Numbered from the stretch's first letter, positions 1 through 19,458 are shown. The stretch: 64,000 nt of DNA from Talinum fruticosum (GCA_021018815.1 JAITYX010000032.1:310001-374000); one strand, 5' to 3'. Numbers and translations: made by a program. Notes: generated from the letters alone by a model not told the origin.

Positions 1-382
1 CATTGTATAAATTTTTATGAGGACGTGTTATTTTTAAGAATTTTATAATTAAATATATTTTCGTTGTGTATTGGTCTTAAAACGAGTGTCGTCATGAAAA
101 ATTTTACTCGGTAATGTGTGAATAAGAATAAAACACGTTGGAATTAGAAAGGCTCATGATAATGCACGTGATTGAAGACGAAATACACCGAAATTAAGTA
201 AAGTTGAAGTACCATCTTCATTAGAGAGCTTTACCATCAAGGTAACACTCACTTGATCTTTAATTACTTGTATATTATGGTGATGTATACCTTTTTTCAT
301 GGGATATAAAAATGGATGAAGGTAAGTATTTCTTCTCCGCGTTTGTGTATAAGGAAACTGGGAAAGCATAATGATATAAATC

Positions 383-434
<52 letters not shown>

Positions 435-2640
435 GAATTTGAGTATTATCCATTAAGATAGGGCCTTAGTTGCTTAACTAAGGAAGCATAATGTAATATA
501 ATTGGTTAACAGGATTGTCTTGGCCCACTTCCTAAGATGGGCCCTCTCTTTGATATATTTAAAGGGGTCTGATTTATATTTAAGCTTTTTATTTTCATTA
601 AAGTTTTTTATTAATCATTAATAAGCTTCTTATAAGTTGAAAAAAATAATAAAGTAATGATTAATTAATTGCTATTAATACTGTTGTTGATCCATTGGGT
701 AAATTCTATATAATATATATGATTGATTATTACCTATGTGCACTTTATCTTAATAAATAAAATATTTTTAGTTTTAAAGAATATATAATGAATATTTATC
801 CAACGAAATATCGATTATCTTGTATGAAAATTATTACTAATTAAATTTCTCAAGTGTTTCCATCACCGATTTTTTTTTTTTTTTGGTTCAAATAAATGAT
901 AATTGTTTATATAATGATTGGATGAGGATGAATTGATAAATCCTTCGACGTCGGTCCAAATTATAATATACTTTTTAATTTATAAGCTAAGCCACCTAAC
1001 TAATCCCCTAATTAAGTAATTTCATCTTCAAACTTCCCCCTTTACTTGTGAGGATAGCCTTCCTAATTTTTATTTCGTAACTTTCATTTTCAGCACCAGT
1101 ACTCCAGTCTTTATATTAAATTTTCTAATATTTAAACTGTCATGAATATTATATTATGTGTGTAAATGTAAAGAACAAGTTGGAGATGGAAAAAGAAAGT
1201 CAGACCTCATAATTAATATCTAAAATACATAATGTGAAAATAATGAATACCCATATCAAATATAACAATGTAGGACAATCAAAATCACATTCAAACTTCC
1301 TTTTAGTATAAAATTTTATTAAAAAATACGACAAAACTTTTTCATACGAGTTTTTAGACTTTGTTTCATTTAAATTTAACTTACAATTTCTGCACCATTC
1401 GCTTTTTGTTAATGGTAAGCCCCAATCTCCCTTCTTTTATATTTTATCTACTATTTTCTCTACAAATAATTGTTCTCTCTCCATTTGTGATAGTCTCTGC
1501 ATACCCTATTCAAATAAGTGGTATTTATATTATATCTCACTTTTAAAGCGATTCTATCAGTTTGTTTTCATAGGTTTATGGTCGTATGTAGTTGAATTGT
1601 TGATTGATTGTCAAATCGGTCTCGTAACAAGTATTAATTCTTCAAATTCAAACTACTGCAAAAAATAAATTTATTCGACATGAATGCTATATAAGATTTG
1701 TGGATCTCCTTGTTAGAGGTCGTATGATGAAATAACGATCAAATGTAAGAGGAGCGTTCGTAAGAGGTTCAATTAGTTATGAATTTGATTTTCATTGTAG
1801 ATGTTGTATGACTTTCAATTAATGAAATTTATCCATTATTTTGAAAAAAACTTACAATCTTACAACTTCTTACAGTTTCGACAACTTCTTACAGCTTACT
1901 TGCAGTTTTCCTTAAAACTTCGTATAATCTTACGTGCCCTTAAAACTAAATAAAATAGCTTCTTATTATCACTTATTAATAATTACGATGGTAAAAATTA
2001 CAAAGTTAAAACAGTAACTATGTCCAAAACAGTACGTGAAATGATAAATGTTAATACTTTTAGCAACAATGATGAGATCAAGTAGGATTTTGATTCGGCC
2101 AATGGCGAAACACTTCACTACATCGTTGAATGTCCAATGGAATCTTTGATCCAACAAAAAAGTGGAAAATACAACCCATTAGGGTATGCCCATATACACC
2201 TCTTTCTCCAGCCCATTACTCTTCAAATTGGCCCAACCAAATCAAACAAAAACCTCTCCTTCCCAGCCCACACTATTCAGGATTTGCCTATCTACATTTA
2301 CATCAAGGCCCATCCTCCCGGGTCTATAAATTCAGGACAATATACCGCTTTTCATTCTTTATCACTTCCGACATTACTTGTTACAATCGTCTAAGAATTC
2401 TGCTATTTTACCATCAATTCTTATATTTATTTATTATTTACCGCTAATTTATATCGTTAAAAAACATACAAAAATGAATAAATAAGAAACTTCTATTTTG
2501 GACGGTAGTGTCCGAAGTAACAGTACAATTTATATTTGGCCACCAATACCATTCGTTTTTTTTTTCAAATGTGACAAACGAGATAATATTATTTCCATCA
2601 TTTTTTTGGTGCATAAAATTTCCGCCATTTTCAGAAAAAG
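1..2640. other. AT-rich intergenic region
   Basis: No coding exon could be supported on either strand. Apart from an AAT microsatellite near the left end the sequence is AT-rich and unique-looking. The last ~500 bases (from about 2140) are the upstream region of the fibrillin gene. Short open frames there show no recognisable protein motif and no splice structure. Confidence 0.6.
383..434. repeat. (AAT)n microsatellite
   Basis: An uninterrupted run of about 17 AAT units. On the minus strand it reads as a poly-leucine open frame, which is an artefact of the repeat. Confidence 0.95.
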
Positions 2641-2644
2641 CAGA

Positions 2645-2653
2645 CTATAAATT
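2645..2653 (+). promoter_or_regulatory. candidate TATA box of the fibrillin gene
   Basis: CTATAAATT lies about 110 bases before the fibrillin start codon at 2763, a usual spacing for a short plant 5' leader. A second TATA-like site (TCTATAAATTC) lies near 2322. No transcription start is directly visible. Confidence 0.4.
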
Positions 2654-2762
2654 AAACCCAGAATTGAGTTCAAGTTCAACTGAGCAAACTTTGTTGTTCA
2701 CAAATCGAACGTTCCCTTCATTTCTTCTCCTTCACAAATTCTCTCTCCAAAATCAAGCGCCC

Positions 2763-4868
2763 ATGTCGATCGTCTCTCAATCCCTGTTACTACCCTCGCA
2801 AATCCCTCAATTGACCCCCAAATCCCACCAATTTCCTGCTCCAAATGCGCTCAGAATCAAACCCTCTTCATCGTTTCCCAGGAAATCGATCGATTTGGGG
2901 GCAAAGAGGGAGATTGCGGTGCGAGCGGTTGTAGATGATGACGAGTGGGGCCCGGAGCCCGTCGGTGGATCTGCTGTGACGGCGGTGGCTGAGCGGCCGC
3001 CGGCGGAGGATAAGGCGGCGAAGGAGATCGAGGAGTTGAAGAGGCAGTTGGTCGATTCGTTTTATGGGACTGATAGAGGGTTGAAGGCGAGCAGTGAGAC
3101 TAGGGCTGAGATTGTTGAGCTCATCACTCAGCTTGAGGCCAGGAATCCTACCCCTGCTCCCACTGAAGCTCTCTCTCTCCTCAATGGAAAGTGGATTTTG
3201 GCGTGAGTTCCTCTCTCTCTCTCTCTCTCTTCTCTCCCCCCAGTTCCTCTACTCTGTCTTCTTTCAGTGGGCGATTCTGAATAATTTCTGATTTTCATTA
3301 AGTCGATCTTTTGATTGTGTAGCTTTGTGTCGGTTAACTTAAGCTGCTGTTCTATTTATGGATTGGCAGGTGGGAAATTAAGGATTTTTATAAGGGAAAT
3401 GGGGTTTTGAAGTTGTTGTCTTTTCTTTAAAATCACATCAAGGTGGGAGGAAACAAAAATGTCTAAATGAAGGGCAAAGCGATCCTCTAATTTCCTTTTG
3501 CTTCCAATTGAGTTTGTGCATATAGAAAAATGACTAATTTTTGCCTAAAATCCTTCCTTTTTTTTACCCCTAAATTCTAACAATTTCAATCACATACTGA
3601 AAGGTTGTACAAAAGGCTTATTGAGTTCTTTTTCCCTCCTTTTCTGAAAGTTCACAACTTTATTAATTTACAGAAACCTTTTTTTTTGGGGGGGTGTTGT
3701 CTTGCAAATGCATAAGCTTCAAACTCAGATGTTTGATTAATGTTTTTTTGGTGGTTGCAGATACACATCATTTCCTGGTTTGTTCCCATTGCTAGCCAGA
3801 AGGACACTACCACTGGTAAAGGTGGAGGAAATATCACAGACTATAGACTCTGAGAATTTCACAGTCCAGAACTCTGTCCAGTTTTCGGGTCCTCTAGCCA
3901 CCACTTCTCTCAGCACCAATGCCAAGTTTGAGGTCCGAAGCCCCAAGCGCGTTCAGGTATTCTTTTCTGCTCCCTGATCACTTGAAACTTGAAAACTGAC
4001 ACTCCAAATCAAACCATTCACACTTATTAGCCTTTTGGGGAGGAGGGGGGTTACATTTGATAGATAAATGCAACCTTATCCCTACATTTGAATATAGAAG
4101 AGCTAATTTTGTGAACCTTATAAATATTCTATGTATAATTATATACCTAAAATTTTCATTCTAGCAATCATGTATAATGGATTTAGATTGGATTTTGGTT
4201 TTACTTGTTCATGATCTCCCTCTTCTTAATACCTACCTACCTGTTAGCTTTTGTTCTGATTGATTTAAATTTTTTCCAAATTCTACTGTAGCTCCCTTTC
4301 AAACATGGGTTTCGGAGTCTCTTGGAAATGCTTGTCATGTCGGGGATAAAACTATTTGCTTATCTTCTTTCTCAGATACTACTTTAGCGTGATCTGCAAT
4401 ATTTTTGTACTTGTTTGCAAATCAATGTTAACAATTCAATCTAAAAATCCGTAACTTTTCCATATAGTGTGACAATCATCATATCTGAAGATTGATGCAT
4501 TTTTACATAGGTGTAAACCTCCCACTAATCTAATTTTTGCCTTTACCTACATTCAGATCAAGTTTGAGGAAGGCATTATTGGGACTCCCCAGCTAACTGA
4601 CAGCTTAGTTCTACCAGAGAATGTGGAGTTTTTGGGACAGAAGATCGATCTTTCACCATTGCAGAGCTTGCTCAACTCAGTTCAGGATACAGCTTCATCA
4701 GTTGCGAGGACAATTTCGAGCCAACCACCATTGAAGTTCAACCTCTCAAACAATGCAGAGTCGTGGTTGCTCACCACCTACCTCGACGAGGAGCTTCGCA
4801 TCTCAAGGGGTGATGCTGGCAGCGTGTTTGTTTTCATAAAAGAGGGTAGCCCTCTCTTATCCTCCTGA
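2763..4868 (+). CDS. plastid-lipid-associated protein / fibrillin
   Basis: Three exons (2763-3202, 3761-3956, 4557-4868) join in frame through GT-AG introns to give 315 residues. Residues 1 to about 58 are rich in Ser, Pro and basic residues and look like a chloroplast transit peptide, ending near an acidic stretch ([11 protein letters not shown]). The rest is a PAP/fibrillin domain: an N-terminal helix ([20 protein letters not shown]), the [19 protein letters not shown] strand region across the first intron, and a C-terminal [19 protein letters not shown] signature. Fibrillins coat plastoglobules and thylakoids, bind lipids and help with stress protection and carotenoid storage. The acidic linker and length fit the FBN1/FBN2 group, but the exact paralogue is not certain. 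An open frame extends upstream of 2763; the chosen Met is the one followed by a transit-peptide-like sequence and preceded by a normal leader. Confidence 0.95.
3206..3231 (+). repeat. CT-rich microsatellite at an exon-intron border
   Basis: A (CT)n run begins a few bases inside the first intron of the fibrillin gene, immediately after the donor site at 3203. Confidence 0.8.
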
Positions 4869-5088
4869 ACAAACTCACTGCCATTAATTGGTTTGATCAT
4901 GGGAATGTTGGCCTAAATTGACCAGGGTGTAGTGTCCACAACAAAATTATGTCGAATTATGTAAAATGCTCTAGTTGTAGAGTTGAAACCTGTACTTCTA
5001 CTGGACTACTTGTTTGTAATTTCACTGAAGATATCTGATGTGCTATCAGTATAAATCTATAATGTACAGCAACGGATTTTTTATTATA

Positions 5089-5094
5089 AATAAA
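5089..5094 (+). terminator. candidate poly(A) signal of the fibrillin gene
   Basis: AATAAA lies about 220 bases after the fibrillin stop codon in a T/A-rich context, a plausible near-upstream element for 3'-end formation. Confidence 0.4.
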
Positions 5095-5312
5095 TCAAGC
5101 ATATTAAAGGTGTAGCTCTGATTGTTCTGATGTATAGCATATACTTTTATTGTGCAAATCTGAAATAGCAGGGAAGAGTCCAAGGACAGATATAGATTAA
5201 GGTGAGGTTTTACATTGAGTCGAGCCTGTTGCTTGGGGAATGCCTACGATAAAAAATGCTAATAATTTTTGGTGCTTTTAAAGTCTAAGATGCTTTTCCC
5301 AAATGTTACTAA

Positions 5313-5560
5313 GGCCCCACGCTCTGTTTGGGTTGCCGGTAAAAGAATTAGGATCTGGTCGATTCATCATTGGCATACCGCTACTTATAGGCTTATAACT
5401 AACTCTTACCACTTCATACCACTGTTTTACACAACTTTTTTAACTCTTCTTTTCTGCTTACCATAAGCTAACTCTTACCACTTCATACCAGTGTTTTACA
5501 CAACTTTTTTGAACGTTTCTCTCTGCTTACCGGTAAATAAATCTGAACAGTCCTTGCCCT
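5313..5560. mobile_element. possible degenerate MITE with an internal 68-bp tandem duplication
   Basis: The segment between the fibrillin and OVATE genes starts with a CTCTGTTTGGG-type end and carries inverted GCCGGTAA / TTACCGGTAA sequences near its two sides. Internally a 68-69-bp unit beginning CTAACTCTTACCACTTC occurs twice head to tail (5399-5467 and 5468-5535) with few differences. The duplication is clear. The assignment to a transposon is tentative because no target-site duplication was identified. Confidence 0.35.
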
Positions 5561-5872
5561 TTAGTGCTAAACGAATATGCCTCTAGTATTTTTAAAACAA
5601 ATCTTGAAAAGAGGCTATGATTGATAGAAATAGCCCTGTGTCATCGGTACTTAAATGAAATGAAGCCTGAATAATGTACAATGCTAATATACCGCGCTGA
5701 TGACAAGGTTCTATCTTATTGCGCCAGGTGAGAAGAATACAACCTTACTTTTAATTGCCTGTTTACATTAGATTCTACAGCAAAGACGCCCATTACTTAC
5801 ACTACAGCAAAGAAGAAGCTGATTATGCATGAATTTAATTTAATTACCTTTCATTCCGAAACATGGGGGTAA

Positions 5873-6658
5873 CTATAAGAATTTATTAATGACATTAACA
5901 GCACAAAAAATATCAGAACACACCTGGTGGAAAACTTCCAGGATAATTCCTTTATACTCCTTAGAATTCATTGAAAGATAACAGTTCAACAGGTACCTCA
6001 GATCCTTAGGTTGCTCGATCCGATTAGCCAGTATAACCTCCACCATGGACTGCCTAAAATCCCCTTTTGGATCACCAGTGCATTTCTCCATAGCAACCAT
6101 CAACACTAACTTTTTGCTACTACTGCTACTACTACTGTCACTGCCACTAGTGACAGTAGTACCATTCTCGACCAACCTCTTCTGCTTCCCTTTCCTTGCC
6201 TGCATTAACTTCCTTGCCCGGTCCTCCTCCTCACAGAAATGGCCTTTCTTCTTGTCAAGAGTAAAACTGCACATATCTGGGCTTCCCCACATACTATTTT
6301 GGTGGGATCTATACTGGGGCGGGTTTTCCTGATCCTCCTCCTCATTTGACAGACATATCTGCTTGTCAGAGGTATGACTGCATATATCTAGACTTCTCCC
6401 AACTAGACTTCCGCTGGATCCACACTGGGATTTTTGTCGTTGTTGGTCCTCCAGCTCGCCTTCCTTGATCAGCTGGGCTAGTTTCTCTTGGACCATGTAG
6501 TGCCCAAGGTTCGAGACCAGTGCATAGCGGTCAGAACCCAAGCTTTCCCCTTCCGAGGAGACACTGATCCTGCTGCAAGTAGTGCAGCAAAGGGCTCTGC
6601 ACCCTCTGCTCTTAAACCTGTTGTTGCTACTCCTTAAACCTTGCCTTTGTCCTTGCAT
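5873..6658 (-). CDS. OVATE family protein (transcriptional repressor)
   Basis: A single-exon frame of 261 residues on the minus strand. The C-terminal part, about residues 186-250, is an OVATE domain: VAMEKCTGDPKGDFRQSM, then VEVILANRIEQPKDLRYLL and a CYLSMN...IILEVFHQVC ending. The N-terminal half holds the Cys/Ser motif CRALCCTTCSRISVSSEGES and a YALVSNLGHYMVQEKLAQL segment seen in a subset of OFPs. A basic stretch (RKLMQARKGKQKR) could be a nuclear localisation signal, followed by a poly-Ser run. OFPs are plant-specific repressors that bind TALE homeodomain proteins and TRM proteins and control organ shape and cell-wall development. The lack of introns and the length are usual for the family. 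It is convergent with the fibrillin gene and divergent from PFP-beta. The exact OFP number is not assigned. Confidence 0.93.
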   Translation of the reverse strand: MQGQRQGLRSSNNRFKSRGCRALCCTTCSRISVSSEGESLGSDRYALVSNLGHYMVQEKLAQLIKEGELEDQQRQKSQCGSSGSLVGRSLDICSHTSDKQICLSNEEEDQENPPQYRSHQNSMWGSPDMCSFTLDKKKGHFCEEEDRARKLMQARKGKQKRLVENGTTVTSGSDSSSSSSSKKLVLMVAMEKCTGDPKGDFRQSMVEVILANRIEQPKDLRYLLNCYLSMNSKEYKGIILEVFHQVCSDIFCAVNVINKFL

Positions 6659-7192
6659 TTCTTTGTTCTGTGACAGTAATCATAAGCTTCCATGAATTAA
6701 TAAGATGGGTGTTTAGCACTGAATTAGTTGATTAATATGTGAAACTAGGCAAGTGGGGTCTGCCTAATCATGATTATGTCCTGATTTTTGATCCTGAGAA
6801 TATTGGGTTTGCCTGTTTAATCAGTCATTGAAACATTGAATTGTCAAAAGGTCATGATCATCATGTTTTTTGTTTAGCTCTTTGAATATTAGCTGAAAAT
6901 GAACTTTTTTATAGGCATCCTTGCTGGAAAGACTGGAGCTACCATTTATAGAATTAGGAGACCATATTCATAGGCTATTAATTATATCAAGCTGAAATAT
7001 TATAGTGATGGAGAAGCTTGATTTGCTTTTACCTTTACATGCCAGGCTTGCCTAATTAGAGTAGTTCCTTAATTGGTAACAAACTTAAAATTTAAAATGA
7101 CATTAAAAAACACATAAAATGGAAAAAGGATACTCAACGACAAACTAGTTTGAAGCAGAGAATTGGCTAAAGAATGAAGATGCATTGAAGCG

Positions 7193-7334
7193 AGACTTAC
7201 TCTTTTATCTGTTTTTTTACATGGATAAACTATAACACACACACAGCCTAGGAATAATCGAACCTTGACTTTCCTTGTGAAAATTAGTCATCCTACCGCT
7301 AGGCTACCCAAGTGGCAAGACTTACTCTTGATCT
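7193..7334. repeat. 17-18-bp target-site duplication around the SINE
   Basis: The copies at 7193-7210 and 7318-7334 share AGACTTACTCTT and ATCT and differ by one small change and one indel, so the insertion is fairly recent. Confidence 0.7.
7211..7317 (-). mobile_element. tRNA-derived SINE with target-site duplication
   Basis: On the minus strand the element carries an RNA polymerase III A box (TAGCCTAGCGG, 7306-7296) and, 31 bases further, a B box (GGTTCGATTATTCC, 7264-7251). The 3' end runs into a short A-rich tail (TAAAAAAAC, ~7211-7220). It is flanked by near-identical direct repeats: AGACTTACTCTTTTATCT at 7193-7210 and AGACTTACTCTTGATCT at 7318-7334, the long target-site duplication expected of LINE-assisted retroposition. 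At ~107 bp it is short for a plant SINE. Boxes and duplication are directly visible; the family name is unknown. Confidence 0.75.
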
Positions 7335-8649
7335 TTTAGGGGGTGTTTGGTGGAAGGCTTTTCTTCTTTGTTTCAATGAACTGAAAGGAAAACAAGGGGA
7401 ATAAGAAAAGCACTGCAGTTGATAAGACAGTGGAGGTAAAATTATGGTTTGGAAAATCAAACTAATAATTAGGAATCAGAAAAAGAAAACAAACAGCTTG
7501 CAAGAATTTCTTTTAGAGATTCTTCCCTGCAATTTGGACACGAAGAGAGAGAGAGAGGGAGTAAAAAGGGCAGAAATACAAGAAGTAGTTGGATAATACC
7601 AATAGCATGTGATGTTATAAGTAGTTCCTTGATATGAGACTCCTTTTTGTTTGATTTGGTTCCCTGCAGAAACATCATTAGTCCCTTTGCTTTGTGTATA
7701 TACTTGGTATGTATTTTGATCAGATGATGAAAAAGTAGCTCAAGGAACAATCCAAAATATCCAGCAATCTTCCAAGGCATGTAAATTGGAGTGATACTGT
7801 CATGTTTGGACAAATGTCCTGATATCAATTCATGGACCGACCAAACCTCATCCTCCACCTGCCCCATTTCACTTTCTCCACAATGCCCCTAATAAGACCC
7901 CAAAATAAATTTCTTCCACTAGTTTGTAAAATCTACCCTCGATGATAGTAACCTGTGTTCAAGAATTCCCACACTCTGTCCATTCTGAATTGCTTTAGCT
8001 GGTTTGTTAGATTATCTCATTGTTTTACAGAGTTTAATAGGATAGATGATTTGTCAAGCTAATAAGAATATGGATTGAATCCATATATAAGATAATGTTG
8101 TACAATGATCCTCCCTGCTCTAATCCTCATCCGCTTTGATGATGTTTATAGATTGACTTCATCATGATTTGGTTGTTTTTAGTAATTTTTCTTTTTTTAT
8201 GTCTGTTTTGAAGCACCAAAAATCAAAAAATAACACGATAATATAAATCTATCCCTTAATATTATAATTCTCTTTTCTTTAAAAAAATATATATTTCAAA
8301 ATGCATAATATCACCGGATGTGTAGTCCCGCGAGTATGTATATTAGAACTTTTGATATTTTTTTTGGGAGCGGGAGTTGGAGTTGCAGTTGTAGTGGCAG
8401 TTGGATCAAGTGTGATGTGTCATCTACCAGTCTCACTCTGACACCTACCAAAAGCCCAGGCCCACACAACCTTACATTTATATTTATTCATCATCGAAGT
8501 TCCCAAAACACCCTTGCCCTTAATTAGGCGGAAACATCAAAGCCCCAGTCATTCTCTCTCAAAAAACCAAAGCGCCGAGGAGAGAGAGAAACAAAGAAAG
8601 AAAGAGTGAAAAATTCAGTAGAAGGAGAAGAAGATCAAACTACTCTTCA

Positions 8650-15323
<6,674 letters not shown>

Positions 15324-18300
15324 AAGGAGGTTTAAGCTTTGTGCTTTAGGATAAGAGTCAAGATTTAGGGTCTTCCTATGAGGGAGTTCAGAATGATAAA
15401 ATTTTTGGGTGAGAAACTTGTACAAGATATAATTCTGATATTAGTTTATTGATAAAGGGTGCCCAGAACTTTGTGATTATTTGTGCTTTTATGCCCTGAT
15501 AATAAGCTTGAGAAGATATGAATAGCTTTTATTGATTTGCACATTTTCCTCGGAACATCCTTTTTGCATGTTATATTTGTATTCCTTTGATGAGAAAACT
15601 AATCAGGAAGGCCATTCGGTTATGTCCCTACTGCTAAAGGTCTCAGGTGAATGGAGGGCGTAATACGTTAAAAAAATAAAAAAAAAAAAAAAAACCTTAA
15701 CATCAAAACATTGAGATTATTACATAAAATGTAGAGAAATCTTTGCACCATCTACGTTTCAAGTACTGGAAACGATCTTTTGATTGGCCGTATAAGAATA
15801 TAAATCCTATTTCTAAACACTTTAATTATTAATTTAAATTTTATATTGAGATGATTTTCAAAGTAACAATCAAAAAGATGAAAATGTAGAAGGCCTTACT
15901 TTTGATGTGACAATTCTAGGGAACATGAGTTATACTTTTCAGAAGCTCCGGCTACATATTTTTCACAAGCTGGACATCCAATGAATACAACTAACAATAA
16001 TGCTTATCCTTTATCTACTCAATTTTGTCAGCTAGACTCAATGATTAATTATCTCGCTAATTTCTTTTTGTCTAACAAAACCTTGCTCTCTCCCTTACGA
16101 TAAATATTAGTATTTTAACTTAACTTTTTTCGTTTCACATCTGTCACTCTATAATTCTAATCATATATTAACAATTAGTTTATCAATTTTTTCATAATTA
16201 ATCGTTTTTTCTATTTTTTCAATAAAATCTTAAAATAACTCAATTTTTAACATAAAATTTTATCATAAATTTGATATTTTCTTATAACTAAAAAATAATA
16301 AATATTGTGAAATGGAAACAGTATATAACTGAAGAGGATTCTCAATTTGTAAACATCACATTTTGACATATTTGATTTAAAATATTGATTGAAATGGAAA
16401 AGATTTGGAAAAGGGATGGGGTAATATTATGTGGAGCATTCACTACAAGGTTGGTAAGCATTAAATCACACCAAGCTAAACAGCAAAATTATAAAAAGGC
16501 AATAATATAGAAAGGAAAGCGTCACATCTCACTAGTCTTGTTCTCTGGCCATGTCTATGTCATTTTCCTCTCTCTTCTGAAACCCTGGCTCAGGCACTCA
16601 GGACCCTCCACCCTTCCCTTCCAACTTTTGCATCCTACCCATGCTCTCATTTACTAGAGCTTCCCTCATTCAGCATGTCTAATTGTCACATACATATCCA
16701 ACTTCAACTGAATTCGGTCCTCTCTAAAATTGCCACCTTTTCTCCATTAGTCTCCTTTTTGTGTACACCTTATAATAGATTTTTCGGTTCGGATACGAGT
16801 CGTGTTTAATATGGATCCGGTCATATTACAATTAACGATGCTTCTTTCAAATTAGATTAACCAACACTTTATCTGATTATATTAATTGAAAAACCACGGT
16901 TATATATTAAATCGCTATTTTTTGTGGTTTAGAAATCTAAGCAATGACACTATTTCGAAACATATCTAAGAAATAAGACAAGAAAAACAAATCCTCAAAT
17001 AGGAGACCAAATATTTGCAGTTATTATACTGAAACACAAGCTCCCATGTTGTGTTTCTCTAATGCTCATCTCCTCAGTCAAAAGAGTGATGATCACGGCC
17101 ATTTCTAACATGGGATGTGCTTGTCTCTCCCCTTCCCTTCTTGCTGGTAGATTGTGATAACCTAATGACATTTTCTTATGAATCAGTAATTTTCATGTAT
17201 GGAGAACTTCTCTCTTAAAGCCAAATCCTTCTTCTTTGTGCTGTACGAATCTCCATTCCTCTTCGAACTTATCTTGCCTTCAAATTTCTTAGAGTACATA
17301 TATGGATGTTCATTCTCATGACCCATTCAGACTGCTTGTCGTGCATCTTTTGAGATTGATTGTCTTCTTCAAATATCGAAGCGATATTGCAGAACCAAAT
17401 TTATTTTTAATTAGGGCTAACATTTTCTCTAACAGGTGTGGTCTTGGACGACAGAAATTACTAAATCTGCAATATTTTTACCAATATAATTTATTTCTTC
17501 TTTTTCCCTCTTTTTTTTGCCCACTTAGACAAAATTACAGGATTTGCTCTTCTTACGTACTGAAGCTCTGTGCGTGTAGAATCAATTACTAGGTAGTTAT
17601 TGTTGCTGAACCCTACAACAACATTCATTTCCTTCATGCCATGAAAAACCGCAAATTAAACCTCCAAGAGTAAACACCTTGGGAATTAAAACCTTGGCAG
17701 AGAGACCTCAGGTTGTGGTTGTCGACTCTGTTGTGGTGGTAGTTTGGAGGAAGTTGACGGTATCAAAGGTCGAGTTTATGTTGTGGCTAGCGACACCAAG
17801 ACCGTCTTATCCATGAAAGAAATTCTACAAGCACATGGAAGTCTTATGTGATTTTTGTCGTTGGTACTCAGAATCAACTTATCATAACTCAACCGAGAAC
17901 CTTGATATGTTGGGTTTTTAAGTTATTGTTTTTGTTAATTTATATGACTATTGTCCAGAATTTTATTTTAATGGTAAAAAAAAAACTAAAACCTCCCATA
18001 AGCTTGCTTAATAAATCAACCCTCTGTCTGTGTCTCTGTCTGTCTCTGTGTTGCGGTGTGTTGACCAATGAGTAACAGTGTTGGATTGGACAAGTCCATG
18101 GCTCGGGGTTGTTTAGATCAGAGTTTGACTCTTTGTGCTTTGGATTATTATTAAATGGATGGATGTATGAATAATGTGAATTCCTTGCCTTCATTTTGGA
18201 GCTTCTCGTGCTCATGGCATCAAGATTCGTGCCTCATGCTCATGCATGTTGGAGCTCAGAGAAACATCTTTGCCTTTTCCCCAAACTTGAAGTGGCTCTA

Positions 18301-18389
18301 CATGCCTCCTCTCCTCTTCTCTACTTTCCCCTCCTCTATAATGTCTCCTTCTTTTCCATATTTCCACACTTGCCTGTCTTTTTCTCTTT

Positions 18390-18409
18390 TATATATATAT
18401 ATATATATA
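18390..18409. repeat. (AT)n microsatellite
   Basis: A run of about 10 AT units. Confidence 0.9.
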
Positions 18410-18456
18410 ATTATATCTGTATTTTGATACAAACAAGACACAAAGATCAATGTAGA

Positions 18457-18516
18457 CGGGATTTAAATTTACATTAATAATAGTAACTGCGAAAGTCTTT
18501 ATTCGTTAAGCTAACC
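18457..18516 (-). mobile_element. degenerate tRNA-like/SINE fragment
   Basis: The minus strand shows a weak A box (GTTAGCTTAACG, 18516-18505) and about 36 bases later a T-arm-like B box (AAATTTAAATCCC, 18470-18458). Spacing is right for a tRNA-derived promoter but both boxes are mutated, and no target-site duplication was found. Confidence 0.3.
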
Positions 18517-19458
18517 GACGTACAACGACAGTAACACTCCACAATATATGAAATGTTAACAACCGATTTATTAGGGGATTATATATCAACACGAAAACTC
18601 AGTTGTGTTTGAGTATATATAGTTGAGAAAATGATAATGTAGATGCACTTGTTCATGTTTCAATGTGCACATAATTAATTCCTAAGATTTGATTCCAAAT
18701 TCGAAGTTGGACTTTAATTTAATATAATAGCCAATAAATGAAAGAAATGACAAGAGGAAAAATCAGTGCCACACTTAGGGGAAAAAGAGAAGATGATTGC
18801 AAATCAACCAACTTAATCATTGCATATAATTAGTGTAATTGAAGAGATTAATTAATGTACCAATCAATAATATCTTCATTCTTCTTCTCTAAAATTTTCA
18901 ACTAATTAAGAATATTTTCTAGAAGACAAAATTGTTCCATCAAAACAAATTCAAAAAATTAGTAAGACTATCTTTCATTGAATTTTTAAGAAATATTTTT
19001 TTAAATCATTGATTGACTTCAAAAGAAGCGTTAAATAATACAAAGATATTGTATTGTAAATCTAACTTTAATTTATATAATATCGGTCATGTTCCATTAA
19101 AATTAAAAAACGAGGCCTCTCGTCATAAGTAAAATGTCATTATTAGTAATATTTTTTAACCATAGAAAATTTTCGAGTGAGAAAAGAATCGAAGGAGATT
19201 AGGGTTATACATCATTTTCAATTTTCCATCGTCTTCCTACTAATAGGTTTTGTAATGTAGGTAGTATACAAATTCTCCAAATACTATAATCACATTCACA
19301 TGTATTGTTTTATTACATTATAAACATCTTTGAGCCCAAATTGTATGGTTCTTAAAATATAATTTAACAAACAATCATATATAAGTTGAAATTTTTTCTA
19401 GTATATCTTTAACCTAATTTTCTCGCATTTTAAAAAATTTATCAATCATACACTGAAC

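Larger units (their letters stand above)
6659..8649. other. intergenic region between OVATE and PFP-beta genes (divergent promoters)
   Basis: This ~2-kb stretch separates two divergently transcribed genes and therefore holds both promoters. It contains a SINE (see 7211-7317) and a GTGTTTGGTGG MITE-like end near 7340. A 132-codon minus-strand open frame (7469-7867) has no recognisable domain and is not called. A purine-rich GAGAGA leader precedes the PFP-beta start. Confidence 0.6.

Noticed and set aside
154..453. 99-codon minus-strand frame with a poly-leucine tract
   Set aside because: The poly-Leu is a direct translation of the AAT microsatellite.
6045..6332. 95-codon plus-strand frame inside the OVATE gene
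   Set aside because: Antisense shadow of the OVATE coding sequence, with poly-Leu from the Ser repeat.
7469..7867. 132-codon minus-strand open frame
   Set aside because: No recognisable domain, low-complexity Leu/Pro stretches, and no homologous motif or splice context. It overlaps the promoter region between two genes.
17302..17592. 96-codon plus-strand frame starting MDVHSHDPF
   Set aside because: No domain, no conserved motif, and AT-rich low-complexity translation.
18190..18260. GCATCAAGATTC word resembling the star strand of miR172
   Set aside because: No complementary GAATCTTGATG-type arm lies nearby, so no hairpin precursor can be drawn.
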